From positions 7,216,413 through 7,280,412 of the forward strand of contig OX438751.1 of the NCBI GenBank assembly GCA_949316235.1: a stretch of DNA of 64,000 nt. The letters run 5' to 3'. Source of the stretch: Oegoconia quadripuncta. Lineage: Eukaryota > Arthropoda > Insecta > Lepidoptera > Autostichidae. The position numbers were made by a program, and so were the translations under genes. This document shows positions 1 to 12,900 of the stretch, in pieces; within the stretch, counting starts at the first letter, position 1; every line of letters begins with the position of its first letter. The notes under the pieces were generated by a model. It was not told the origin of the DNA, did no database searches, and saw only the letters and a list, made by a program, of their open reading frames with translations.

Positions 1-595
1 AAAACGTGCGAGTCTGTAGACCGTTTTTGTTGGAAGGAAAGGTAGGTCCCTGAGTCACCTCTTTCGACATCCACGGAAAGAGATGGGTTGGTTCTATTCT
101 TGACATGGCAAAGTTATTTTTGCAGTTGCTTCATTTTATTTTGTATGGCGTTTCTATGAACTTTTGAATGCTTGAATGCATTTCCTTGAACGAAAACGCA
201 TTCGAAATTTGAAACTTGCCCATGCGGAATCGAATATCGACTAACGAACCATTTAGAATACGGGACGGGCCCTGAACGGTATTTTAAATTGGCAATCGTG
301 CTGACGATTACAAAACACATGCTTTTAAATAGATCAAAAACGGTGCGAACGTAAAACTCGCAAATCGATTCCGATAAGATATTCTGCTCTATATATTAAC
401 GGCAATATTAAATATCCAAATACGTCACGCTAGTGCCTGCTTCCGTCATAATCAGCATAATTTCCGCGAATTTCCGGACAACGTGCGCGATGTTTGGATG
501 AATCATCTCGCGTTCAACACTCCGAAGGTACTCTGTGACTCCTTTGATACGGCGATCGTGAACTCAACAAGCCGAGCTCTCGCCGCAGTCATCTC
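1..595. other. 5' flank of the integrin-like gene, no gene seen
   Basis: No convincing ORF, repeat or RNA gene was recognised. It lies directly upstream of the candidate transcription start and so probably holds regulatory DNA, but I cannot point to individual sites. Confidence 0.4.
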
Positions 596-634
596 TCAGT
601 CTCAGCCCAGACCTGTCGCAGTGTGCGCGCCAAC
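596..634 (+). promoter_or_regulatory. Candidate initiator and short 5' UTR exon
   Basis: TCAGTC at 596-601 fits the insect initiator consensus, putting a possible start at A598. A splice donor-like GTAGGT begins at 635 and a pyrimidine-rich acceptor TTTATTTACAG ends at 759. Together they suggest a short non-coding first exon, a 125-bp 5' UTR intron (635-759), then the exon with the start codon from 760. No TATA box or DPE was found. This is inference from local signals only. Confidence 0.3.
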
Positions 635-836
635 GTAGGTATTTGAAATTCGAATTCCGTCCGAACGAAACGATTTCGAAGCTCGAATTTTAAAAATCCA
701 GAAACAAGCGTGGCCGTTTTCTTTTTTGTGATATACCTACCTAGTTCATTTATTTACAGACGGAGTGTACTGTTAAACATTATCAATTTTGTGTTTTAAA
801 GTGGTGTAAACTTTGTTTTGCTCGTTTTTAGACATA

Positions 837-974
837 ATGGCAAGTTGGTGGTTTTCAGTGTTAGTGTTAGTTTGTCTTCAGCAAGTTTTCGCCAAGGACT
901 GCTCGTGGCTGGAAGGAATCACGAATTGTGATGATTGCGCGAGATGCGGTGGAGTCTGGTGTAATATTCTCGAT
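837..974 (+). CDS. Integrin-like exon 1: signal peptide and first half of PSI
   Basis: Residues 1-46. The start ATG at 837 has A at -3 and G at +4, and the next residues form a hydrophobic signal peptide ending near FA-KDC. The in-frame extension to 813 has no ATG. Mature residues C22, C31, C34, C37 and C42 give the cysteine spacing of a plexin-semaphorin-integrin (PSI) domain. The exon ends in phase 0 before GTAAGT at 975; without splicing the frame reads a stop soon after. Confidence 0.8.
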
Positions 975-3900
975 GTAAGTCCAATAATTTGCAAAAACTT
1001 CATAATTAGTAAAATAAGATTCAAGGACCCAAAAAAGAATGCACTGTACGAATGACTGCACGTCATAGAACACAAGATTACTAAGAAACCCCTCTTTACC
1101 CACGCGCGACGGAATGGAGAAGGGTTGCCTTTGGGGTATGAGGGGTGTGTATGTATAACTTTTGTCTCGGAAACGGTTAGGCCGATTTTAATGAGAGTTT
1201 ATATTTTTGCATAAGTCCCTCGATTTATATATATATTCTTAAATAGGTTTTACCCGAGAGGCCGGTAAGGACGGAGCGATGCAGTAAATTAATGTCTCTC
1301 CAAAACGGCTGGACAAAATGGATGGATTTTTACATTGCATAAGTAGATACTACCTAGAGCAGTAATACAAGTCAAGAGGCTGTATCAACAGAGATGCGTC
1401 TTAAGCAGTTGACGCTATCTCAAGCTCTGTGCTAATTTATAAACCAATCTTGAGGTCTACTCAGCTGAGATCACTTCTCAAGTATTCGCCTCAGCGGCGA
1501 ATGAATGATAGTCTTGAGTTTTGTTTACGCGCCCTCTCAAGTGAGTATTGCTTGAGTATGCACGTACATTTCAGGTCTCAAGTTAGGTATATTAATCAAC
1601 ACCTTTACTTGAGACCGGTCACAAGACTGTTCTCAATCTTGAAAATGGTTTATTAATGCGGGCCTTAGATTGGTTTTATCGTTATGTGCTTAGGGGGTGT
1701 TGCAATAATTCTCGCTATTGTTATCAATATTGTCAATAATGACGTGATCCAAGGGTTAAGACTTTTGATAAAGACATAGAAAGCCCAGTGTCCTTTATAA
1801 AACACATAATTCCTTTATGAAGGTAAGTAGGTTAAATTAGAACTCGTTTAAGGTTTAATATCTAAAATAAAGAAGAAAGTAATCTATATAGACCACGATA
1901 AGCATTTACTGAGATAGCTAGCTTCTTCTCCAACCACATCATTACTTTCCACCAGATGGGACTTTGGTCAAAGGAATCTTCAGTCCATCAAAAAAAAGCA
2001 ATTACTTAAAACTAAAAAATATGTATTATTATTTGTTATGCGCAACGGATTAGCGTTTAACCTCGGTCATATGATATGGTAAGTGAAGAGGAGGAGTGGA
2101 CGCGCGCTCACCCTGGACCCACAATTTGTTTGCGAGCTGGCTAATCTAATCTCAAACAGTCAAAATATTGTTATTTGACAGCAGATATTGGTGTCGATTC
2201 TGATGTACACCATCTAAATTAAACTAAACTAAAACTAGTTTTAGAATTGTGCCGTCGCATCGTACTGTTTCAGGGAGAAAGATGCAGTAGTACTTTAAAA
2301 CTGGTTTTAGTTTAGTTGGTGTACATCCGAATCGACACCAATATAGCTGGCAAGGCGGACATTAAAAATTATCAGACCACCATTATGATAATTATGAGAA
2401 GGATTCATCACCATATTAGCTACAGGACGTCCATTACTGAACATAGGCATCCCCCATAGATATCCAGAGTGACCTGCATCCAACAATGAACAAGGGAATC
2501 ATGATAAAGAATATTGTAAATATTTGGTCTATAGCCGGCCGCCCAGTTTTAACTGCTGGCCTTTCTTGTCGGAGTTTTCATCTCCTTGCTTATGATTTAC
2601 CCTATCGCCTCACTTAGCAGTCGCATATTTTTGGGAATCCTGCGCAAGTGCAGTGTACCGTCACTACTCATCACAAGTCTACGATTCCATGTATATCTCG
2701 CATTAAACTATTACCCGGCTATGGTGTTTTTTTCACACGAAAGGATGTATTGAGACTTAAAAACACTCCATATTTGCTCCCCCACTCCCTGCCTCCCTTC
2801 CACAAAAAAACTGCAAAAAGCCACAATTTTCGGAATATTGTCCAATTTTGCGCCTCTAGTGCGCCAGGCCGCCATAATTTTGCCCTAATGCACAGACCAG
2901 GTTTAACCAATAAGTAATAAATAATACATATTCAAACAATAAGAAATAATACAATCGAAACAATAATGAACATTCAATTAAAAGACCTAAAGTTCCAAGA
3001 ACAACACATTCCCTGATATTAGTGAATAGTGCACTGCAACGATATCACACTATTTTTCCGTCGTTAGTCATTAAGGGGCGCTATACACATGTTCGGGCAG
3101 GACGGCAGGAATCCCTTATAAATGACAGCAAACGGTCTCAAACGTGTGTAGCACCCCTAATGATTTTGGACTGACCTGTTTTGTTTTTTGAAATCCAATA
3201 TAGAACTATCCGAGCTCGTCACATATTAGGCTGCTGCAGAAATTCGTTGAAAGCAATTAGCACCTACAACTGATAGCTTTTTAATCGCAAGTTACAATGT
3301 CAGTAGGCGGTTCTACTTGAAGCACACTAAAACAATTTAGGCTAAACATTATTATATTTCAAACAATTACCCGACTGGAAAAGTTATTGGGCAGTGTTAT
3401 AGTTCTTACAAACAACAAACGGATAAATAGTCCTCATCATCAACAGCTTTATGTACCCTCTGTTGGAACACCGTCTACTCTCACTAGGAGAGAGTATGGG
3501 CTATAAACGCTGACAACCGCCTCCTGGGTGGGTCAATATAAACAATATTGGGTTTACGATTTGGAGGTCGCGGGTTCGATCCCCAGCGGGTACATGTTTA
3601 AGTACTCAGTTTGGTTGGTGGTAGGGCATTTTAAATGTCCGCCTGGCTAGCTACCACCATCTTATCTAAATCTGCCGCCAAGCAGCAATGTTAATAGCAT
3701 TGTTGTGTTCCGGTTGTCAGAGATAAGATAGCCAGTCCCCCAAATGTGTTGGGGTTTCCGGGTCAGTACGCTTCCACCTTCGACCTCATCTTCACTTAAC
3801 ATCAGGTGTGATTGAGGTAAGTACGACACCGTGGTGCATAAAAAAAAGGCGGTTCTACTTGAAGCACCCTAAAACAATTTAGGCTAAACATTATTATATT

Positions 3901-6900
3901 TCAAACGATTACCCGACTAAAAAGTTATTGAGCAGGGCAGTTCTTACCAATAACAAACGGATAAATAGTCCTCTTCATCAACAGCTTTATGTACCCTCTG
4001 TTGGAACACCTTCTACTCTCACTAGGAGAGGTTATGGGCTATAAATGGTGACAAGCGAGAACGATCCTTCTGATTTTAATACAAATAACAAAGAAAAATT
4101 TTATAAAGCGAATAAAGTTCGTAATTATACGGACTGTCAAAATGGATGCGAGAAAGTTGTTTCAGTGCTCAAACGCCCCAAAGCAAAGAAACAACGTAGA
4201 CGTATCTCCCGTTGAGCGGAGGAAGGAAACAATTGAGCCAATAAGAGCGCGGACCGCCAAGTGCAGCAGAGTTGATCTATTCTTGGTGACATATGAACTC
4301 TCTAGAATGTGGATGAATTTTTTAATACTTACATCGATAAGCTTGCAATTCAGAGAAAAATCTACAAATCATATTCATATATTATCATATTATCTTTATA
4401 TTGTGATAGTAAACTAATGATATATCCAGTGATGCTTGTTTGTTGCTCCATCACGGCAAAATGGATGAACGAGTTTCAATGAAAAGTAGATACGATTGGA
4501 ACAGCCAAGGAGAAACAGACAGTACTACTCTAAAACTGGTTTTAGTTTAGTTTAGTTGGTGTACATCCGAATCGACACCAGTGTCACCTATTACTAACTA
4601 ACCGCGCCAGACTTTGCTTAACTTCGCTAATCGAAAACTCGAATTCGATTGCGCCATGATTAGGTACTTCTTATAAATAAGGATACTAAACGCTTTATAA
4701 ACTATACGAATACATGTTTTTTTTGTAAGTACCTATATAGGTATACAATATACCGAATATTCAACACTAAGAAGTTCGACTCTTCATTCATCATCCGAAC
4801 AGCCAAGGCATGGAACTCCCTTCCGGCGTCAGTCTTTCCCGAATCCTACAATCTTGGGATCTTCAAGAGCAGAGTGAATATATATAATATTATAAATGTA
4901 GACATCCATAACTCGGGTACCTACACCTATCCGTATTTATCATTGAAACATATGCCGGTAGCGGGGTTCGAAACCGCGACTTCATCCACTACACCAAAGT
5001 CATCAGATATATTTTTTTAAGCACAACGGTTTAGCACTTGACCTCAATCACACCTGATGTTAAGTGAAGATGAGGCCGAAGGTGGTAGCGTACTGACGCG
5101 GAAACCCCATCTTATTTGGGGGACTGGCTATCTTATCTCTGACAACTGGAACACAATATTGCTTTTTGGCGGCAGATTTAGATAGATGGTGGTAGCTAGC
5201 CAGACGGACATTGGAAATACTCTACCACCAACCAAACCGAGTACTAAATATGTACCCCGCTGGGGATCGAACCCGCGACCTCCGAATCGTAAACCCAATG
5301 TTGTTTACATTGAGCCACGGAAGTGGAAATGACATTTAACTACCTAAATCTTTATGAAATAGTCATACACTCAACAAAATATGACTTACATACATAATAT
5401 ATAGCTTCTCAAACCTTGAGTGGCATGTGCTCACACGGCGCAGCAGTAATGAGTTCATAGCCAGTAGCTAATAATTACTGTCCTTAGTTCAACAATCCTA
5501 ATTATTTCGGTCCACGACTAATTGGATCGTGAGTAAATTTACGTTTGAACTCAGAATGACCGCTAATGGACAAAATCTGATCTCAATTTTCACATGTTTA
5601 CTTGCAATATTCTTATTGCTTCTGACGCGCATAGTAATATTTGTTTTCATCTCATCTATTCGAAAAACGATGATTGGTTCCACAATAAGTGCACCCAAAG
5701 TACGATTTATTTTTATTTTTTTTCGTTTTATTCTCCCCTCTCGGAGAAGTTTGCCTTCTCCGAGATCTAAGCCCATACAGCCATGTCTTATTTCTCTTAT
5801 TTCTTCAGTTTATAAGTCAGTCTCAGTCAAAACAGTAATTCGTCGTATACTTGGCGTATACAGAGTCTGGTCACGGTCAAGTCAATCTTCAGTAAAGTAG
5901 CAGAATGCTTTACAAAAGATTTTGGCGGCTTCTTGTGGGAACCCGAAAGCTTCGTTACGCACTTTAATTTACACTTCCCTTCACTTGTACACCATCACTA
6001 ACTTTTGCTGCACAATATTCTGCCATTATTAAGCTTCAAAAGTCAGAATGCACAAATTATAAGAATTATAAAGAAAAATCCAACTTCACTCGCCGAGATC
6101 CCGCCAAAAAGCCCCAAAGTATGAGTTTTCTCCAAGAAACTTTACAACATGGAATAAAAGAGTTTTGAATTTCAAATCGTGCCAAGAACTAGTTCGATCT
6201 CTTTGGTAGACCAAAGAGGTAAATAGCGATATCCATCACTAGTCAAGTTCAGTACTACCGATTTCTGAAAATATCCGTATTTCGAATAACACAAATACGA
6301 AACAAGCTCTATAGTCCTGATGACTCCACACAATCAAGTGAAGTGGTCTCTAACAGCAATCGATCGATCGACAAATTTCCTGCGTAACCCCATTTTCCAA
6401 TATCCGTTCCCATAAACAAGGTTCCGTACAGAGCTAATAACATTATTAGGGGAAATCCTTTGTCTAAACAAAGCACTTGGATTAGATGAGCAATATAGTG
6501 TTTTTCGTCGGTTAAAATAAATTGTTCTTATATTTGAAATTGTTTAAGACAATCTTGTGTGTTGGCCATTGTTATACAATTTTCCGCATTGTCTAGTAAA
6601 GGAATATTGATAGATGTGATATGCAACTTCGTCGTTAAAGGAAAACATATATGTTTCCTGTCGGGAATGAACAATATGCCCTACATTGGCAACATATGTA
6701 GGTAGGTATGCGTCAAGCGAAATACTAATATTTACTTTTCCGCACAGAATGATAGATATAATATATTGTTTGTAGGTAGAGTTCTCTGGATGTCTGTATG
6801 TATTTATTTATATTATTATTATATTTATATATTGCTACATGTATGTATCCGCATTATGGAATACAGTATATGTATATACAATTACTTGTTTTTGCCTGCA

Positions 6901-9900
6901 TACTGTTTGTAGCTAAGTTTGAACGCCCATCTACTATTCCTTAACGACGTTCATGATTGACTGGAATAAATCCCGCTGTAGGATAAGTCCGCTTTTATGC
7001 ATAGTTATAAGAAATTTGTTCTGTATTTATTTTCTTTTTGTACAATGAAGCGTTAACAAACAAACAAACAATATATATAAAAACCCTGTGAAAAATGCAC
7101 TAAAATAGTTTTATGTTAAATTCCCTTTCACACCATTAGCATTATCTGTGCTTAAACTCCACAGGCATTGATTCACCATCTTAATTGCGTGATAACATCA
7201 ACTTGCCTTACCCTTATTGTCGAATATTTCTAACCGTCCGAAACTCTACACTGCGCTCTAAGACCTAAGTTGCTGATGTAGCTACAACGACGGCTAAGCT
7301 AAAGAGGGACTGGGCTGGCCATGTCTGTCGCATGCCAGGTGACTTGTTGCACCAAAATCCACCACCATCTGAAAGGAAACCGGTAGACCGTAAAGGAGAT
7401 AGCAGGAAGAGCTAGATAAAGTCCTGAACAACTGGTCAGATAAAGGCCTGGTCAGTGAAGTGTGGAGAGAGCTTTTGCTCAGCTGTGAGACAGTAATGGG
7501 CTCCTAAAAAAAATACTAATGTGCTGTGATTCCACGTTGCTCTGCTCCTTAAGGAATAGCTGAAAATCAGTATTTTGTCAATGTAATACACTGAGCTCTG
7601 ACGCATTTGTAGCATTTGTATGCGTTAGTGTTACAAAAGTATGTTAGGTAATGATGTTGATTTGTTGCCTTATATGTGTATCAATAGTGGAAACAAATAA
7701 AGACTATCTCTCTGTAGGTATATGCGAAATGTTTAAAAACCCCCGACAGAAAATAGCAAACTTTTAAAAACTAACATAATCAGTTCAACATTTAGAATCC
7801 AAATTAGAAGTTATGAACTACAATCCTGTTCCAACATTGTTAAGAAACCTGAAGGTTTTGACTACAAAATTCAATGTTGACCAGGTGTACCTTAGAGCCT
7901 TTCCCGTATAGTTTACTCTTAAATATAAAAAAACCGCACGCATTGGTGAATACTTCTGGACAAAGATTGGACACACATACAACGCCGACAAACACATAAC
8001 ACCCATAATTTTTCATACACGGTTAAAAAACGATCAACATCCTTCAAACATTCCAGGTGTTTTATTACACAAATTCATCGTTATCGTCATCGGTTACGTT
8101 CTGATATATGATTGGTTGGCTCATCGCTCGCTCGGCAATTTGACGGTTTCTCATTGGTCAACGTAATCGATGACGATACCGATGAAGTGACATAATCTAA
8201 GGGCAGGTTTAAAAACCTTTAAAACACCAAACCAAGCATCATGAATAACAAATGTAAGATTTTATAAACCTCATGAATGTTTATATTATACGTATACATA
8301 ACACCGTCTATTGTGTTCCCACTGTCGAATCGTTTACAATGTAATGAATCTAGTATGGACTTCCAGTTAGAGCAAATATACAGTGTGCGGTAAAGTGCAT
8401 ACAAAACCAACAAACATCCGCGCAATCACGCCATTCCGAGAAATTATAAATACAGCCCGCTGACCTATATCTGGTCGTGTTTTGAACATTAAAATGTTAC
8501 ACAATTTTTATGTCAGCAAGTGTAATCACAGTGTATGGTACGGTAAAGAGTATAAACTTGATGAAACTCATGCAACTGTGATCAATCAGCTATTAAGCAA
8601 CGTTCATAACACACTTAATCGACTCAAAATGTCCTCACTCAATTACGTTTTTGCATTAAAAATTTTTAAAATTATTTTTTAAATTTACGTGAACTTTGCA
8701 TGCATATCTCCTTGGTTCGGTAAACATTGCTCTTTCGTATTTTAACTTAATTAATGAAGCAATTGGGTAGACTACAGTACTTGTGTGTGATTGATTACAT
8801 GCCTGAGATTGCGAGATGATTCATAATTGGATGTAAGTACTGTATTCAAATATGTGGTGTACATTAACTCGGTTATTTAACAACCGGTCACGGTCCACGT
8901 TGATTTGCTGTTTATTTTGAACTGATTGCCGATGGCTGTACTTTGACAGTTGCAATAACACCAGCCCACATGCTCCTGGATTATAATGTTGGCACAACTG
9001 TGCGCCGTCATTGTCACTAATACAAACCCCTTCAACCACAAATCTGGTCAGTCACCCGAACAATAGCAGGGGGTATTTTGTTGGAAGTTATTATGTACGG
9101 CTTCAGAGCCCATTAGTTTTCTTTATCACGTAGTGTATATATTATACAGTGTAGATATATTAGGTTCCTAGTACGTAGTGGAGTTTATAATACGTGTGCT
9201 CTGCTACGTACTTAAAATTACAAATTTTGTTCAAAAGATACTAACTAATGAGTAAGTATACACGGAAAGTATGAGAGTGTGAGAGCTAACTGATAACAAT
9301 GGTACCATGTATCGCTCCAGGACATATATTGGGTCTTTACCTATGAAATTGGAGTTTTTTTTCTTCGTTAATCAAATGTACCAATTCCTGCGATTTTCAA
9401 AGCTATATCCAAATTTGATTTTTATTTGGAAAATGGAATATTATTTCAAGGTTTCACATGAAATGTTTTGTAATTTCTGGGCTAAATCACATAATAAGAA
9501 AAATTTGTTCAGAGCTCTTTTCATGTGCTTTCCATAATCATTTCTCAGATTCGCAGAAACTTTTATAAAGCGGTTACTTTTAAAAATTAACGCTGCCTAT
9601 GCTTAACGTAATGTTATTCGATAATACACACAAAAGCTAAATTTGGATTTGCCGTTCCCAAAAAAAAAGTCAAAAATGTTTGTATGGAGAAAACAGTTTT
9701 AATGAAATTCTACATACAAAACGCCAATTTCATAGGTAAGGACCTAGTATTATGATTTAAATTTTCCGAACAGAGTAACGAGATGCTACAATTGGAGCAT
9801 TTTCGCGTCTCTACTTGAGACGCTTTGGTAACTCTACCTCTGTTTCTGTTTATAATATAATTGACAGTCGGTATTCTGTTTATTGGCATTACAGTAAGTT

Positions 9901-12900
9901 ATATACTGTTATTATAATTCTAAATTTATATACATGCTGTAAGTTTACCAAACAAAAAAAAAATATTAACACTTAAATGATTTTCAATTTAGATATATAG
10001 ATAAAGCTTTTATTTGTTTCCAGAGACACACACATACATTTAGCATTATTGATACAGATAAGGTAACAAATTAACATCATAAGGTAACATAATAACATAA
10101 CAACCGTGTTGTTCAGGCCTGGAATAAGCTACCGGAAGAGGTTGTCTCCGCCCAATCAGTGAATTCGTTCCAGAATAGATTGGATAAATTTTTAAAAAAC
10201 TAGTGATGCCTTAAATATTGACTGAATAACAACATAATGAACAATGTGAACTCCTCCAACACTGTGACATAGACATACCAGCAGTAATGCTGCTCGTCTA
10301 TAATAATATAATAATAATAATAATAATTTTGTAACACTAACGCATTAGTGTGCAGCATCGGTACAAATGTGTCATTTTCAGCTATCCTCAATTTATTTGA
10401 CTTTAAACGTGACAAGGCCGAGAAACGTCGAATTAATTCTAGTGATTTGTAAAATATTCAGTGTCTGTAATTTCTAAATAAATATTACGGTTTCAACAAT
10501 TTATACCAACTGTACTTAACTACATCCGACTCTACCATCATTCTCTCGACGATTCATGCGATCCATAGATCAGAAATTATAGTTAATTTTAAGCGTTCCG
10601 TTCCATAATTGGAAAAACAGAACACTTATGACTTATTATGACCTCCGTGCCGGTGTTTTCCTGTCTGCCCGTCTCTTATAAACTCCTCGACCCAAACAAT
10701 TGTATAAGTTACAGAGGCAAATTTGGCATAGGTGAAATGTTTTAAACGGGTGAAAAAGAAAATGTTTCGTACCTATCGAGTGGAGAGTCAGATAAAATAA
10801 CTTTTGTATTATTTTAAAAATATATCACAAACCTTATTTAACAAAAGAAATATGTAAACAACACGTATTTTCTCAATAAATAGATCACTGGTTGGAATCC
10901 CGCTAGGGACATCATACAAAATGATGAATACGAAAGTTATGAATGTTTACATTTATAATATGTATATTAATTATTATTTTGCGCAATAAAGAGTACTTGT
11001 ATTGTATTTATTTAAATGTATGTATATTTCTTTATCTACCAATTGGTATCCATAATACAAGTCTAGTTGCTTAGTGTGGAAGTAAATGTGTGTGTCATCA
11101 AAACATAAATGTCACGCCAACTGGCTCCGTAGCTCAATATAAACAACATCAGGTGTCGGTCGCGTCTTCGATTCCCAGCGAGGTTCCTTTAATTCCCGGT
11201 TCTATGGCTACACCATCTGATTAGAATCTACCGTCAAAACTACAGCCTCATTTTCCCTAAACACTAGGTGCTTTCCTCATTGCATTGTGTCTCATCCATG
11301 CCACCTGTGCATGAAATCACCCCATCCTTGCCAATGCTGCAAGCGCCCTGTGTTGCTGCTCACTCTGGTTCCTTCTCGCAGTCGTCGGTCTCTAATGATG
11401 TGCATGATATAGTGATGTTCAGTGATGAAATTGGTAAGAGTATGGGTTTACAACTTACCCGTAATCTGGGTCAGGCAATAATTAATTATTGTCTGCCCGG
11501 AGCCACCTATATTGACATTTTAGAAAAAATACTATCTTACAATTTTAAGAAAAACACAACTCTTGTTGTATTCATCGGTAGAAAGGGAAATGCCAGCAGG
11601 AAAAAGATTGTTCAATTATTTTCAAAATTGAACATTTTGACCAATGTTGACAAAATTATTTTATTTGCGCTGCCTTTCAGCCAAAGTCTGACAGAGAATG
11701 AAAATATTACTAGATATAATTTAAATATGCTATTGCATAACATGTCATGTCATGACAATAAATTTCATATAATAGATACAAATAAATTTATTAAGAACTG
11801 TTATACTTTGACTAAAGATAATTACTATCTGTCTAGATATTTTAAGCGACAAATAGCTGAGTTGCTATCATATTATATAATTAATTCTGCCAAATCCTTG
11901 GCAAACACGACAACTGTTTCTATTGAGCAGTCAACTGACATTGAACAATCCTTGGAATCGATTCCAAGTTATTTAAATTAATATATAAGACAACAGAGGG
12001 TAACTCTGGCAATTTGTTAAAATTAAATAAAAATCAACCTTCATGTAAAAAATTTGAGCCCTCATCTAAATGTAAGAGTAACAAATTAAACCTAGTACAT
12101 CAAAATATTCAGGGCATTTTGGGCAAAGAGCTGGAGATTGAGCTATTCATGAACTGTCACAATATTGATATATTATGTATTACAGAACATTGGTTAAAAC
12201 AGGGTCAGTTCATGTTTAGCTTTAAAAATCATCAGGTTTCAAGTTCGTTCAGTAGGGATAAAGCGGTACGGGGCGGTTCCTTAATTATTACCAATAATAA
12301 ATTAAAACACCGGGAACGCTCGGATATAGTGAATCTCTCTGTTGAGCGAACTACTGAGTTGGCCTGTGTAGAGCTTGAGCGGCTTATTGTAATGAGCGTA
12401 TACAGACCCCCCAGTTCATCTTATGACGTATTCGAGGAAATTATGGACGAAGCATTAGGTAAAATTAGTAACAATAATAAATTTATTGTAGTTTGTGGCG
12501 ATTTTAATGTAATTTTTTTTTTTTTTTTTTTTTATTAAATTTAATTAAATAAATGTAAATTTATTAGAAGTGAGCAGTCTCAGTAATAGACTTAAAACTA
12601 TATTTTTAAGTTATAATCTTGTTCATAATTTCTCTGTGCCAACTCGAATAACACCAACTTCATCGACCTGTATTGATAATGTTTTTGCAAACTTCGATCT
12701 GAGTGACAAATCTATTATAAATAAGTTAACATCAGACCACTGTGGTCAATTAGTCCCGATTAACATACCCCTTAGCAAGTCTTTGGAAAGAAATATTATG
12801 TGTGTTCCTGTAAATGATGGTCGGCTCAAGCAATTTAGACATAATGTTATGGCAAAATTGTATGACTTGACAAATGTTATGTATGAGAGTCCGAATGAAT

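Noticed and set aside
3560..3595. T-loop sequences such as GGTTCGATCCC as true tRNA genes (also 23480, 28665, 44330, 61255)
   Set aside because: No complete cloverleaf with acceptor stem and anticodon; all lie in repeated SINE heads with A-rich tails.
4142..4417. 91-codon ORF as a gene
   Set aside because: No motif, and it decays into AT-rich codons at the end.
5498..5900. Overlapping ORFs of 92 and 123 codons as membrane protein genes
   Set aside because: T-rich low-complexity sequence gives a false hydrophobic profile; no conserved motif or splice context.
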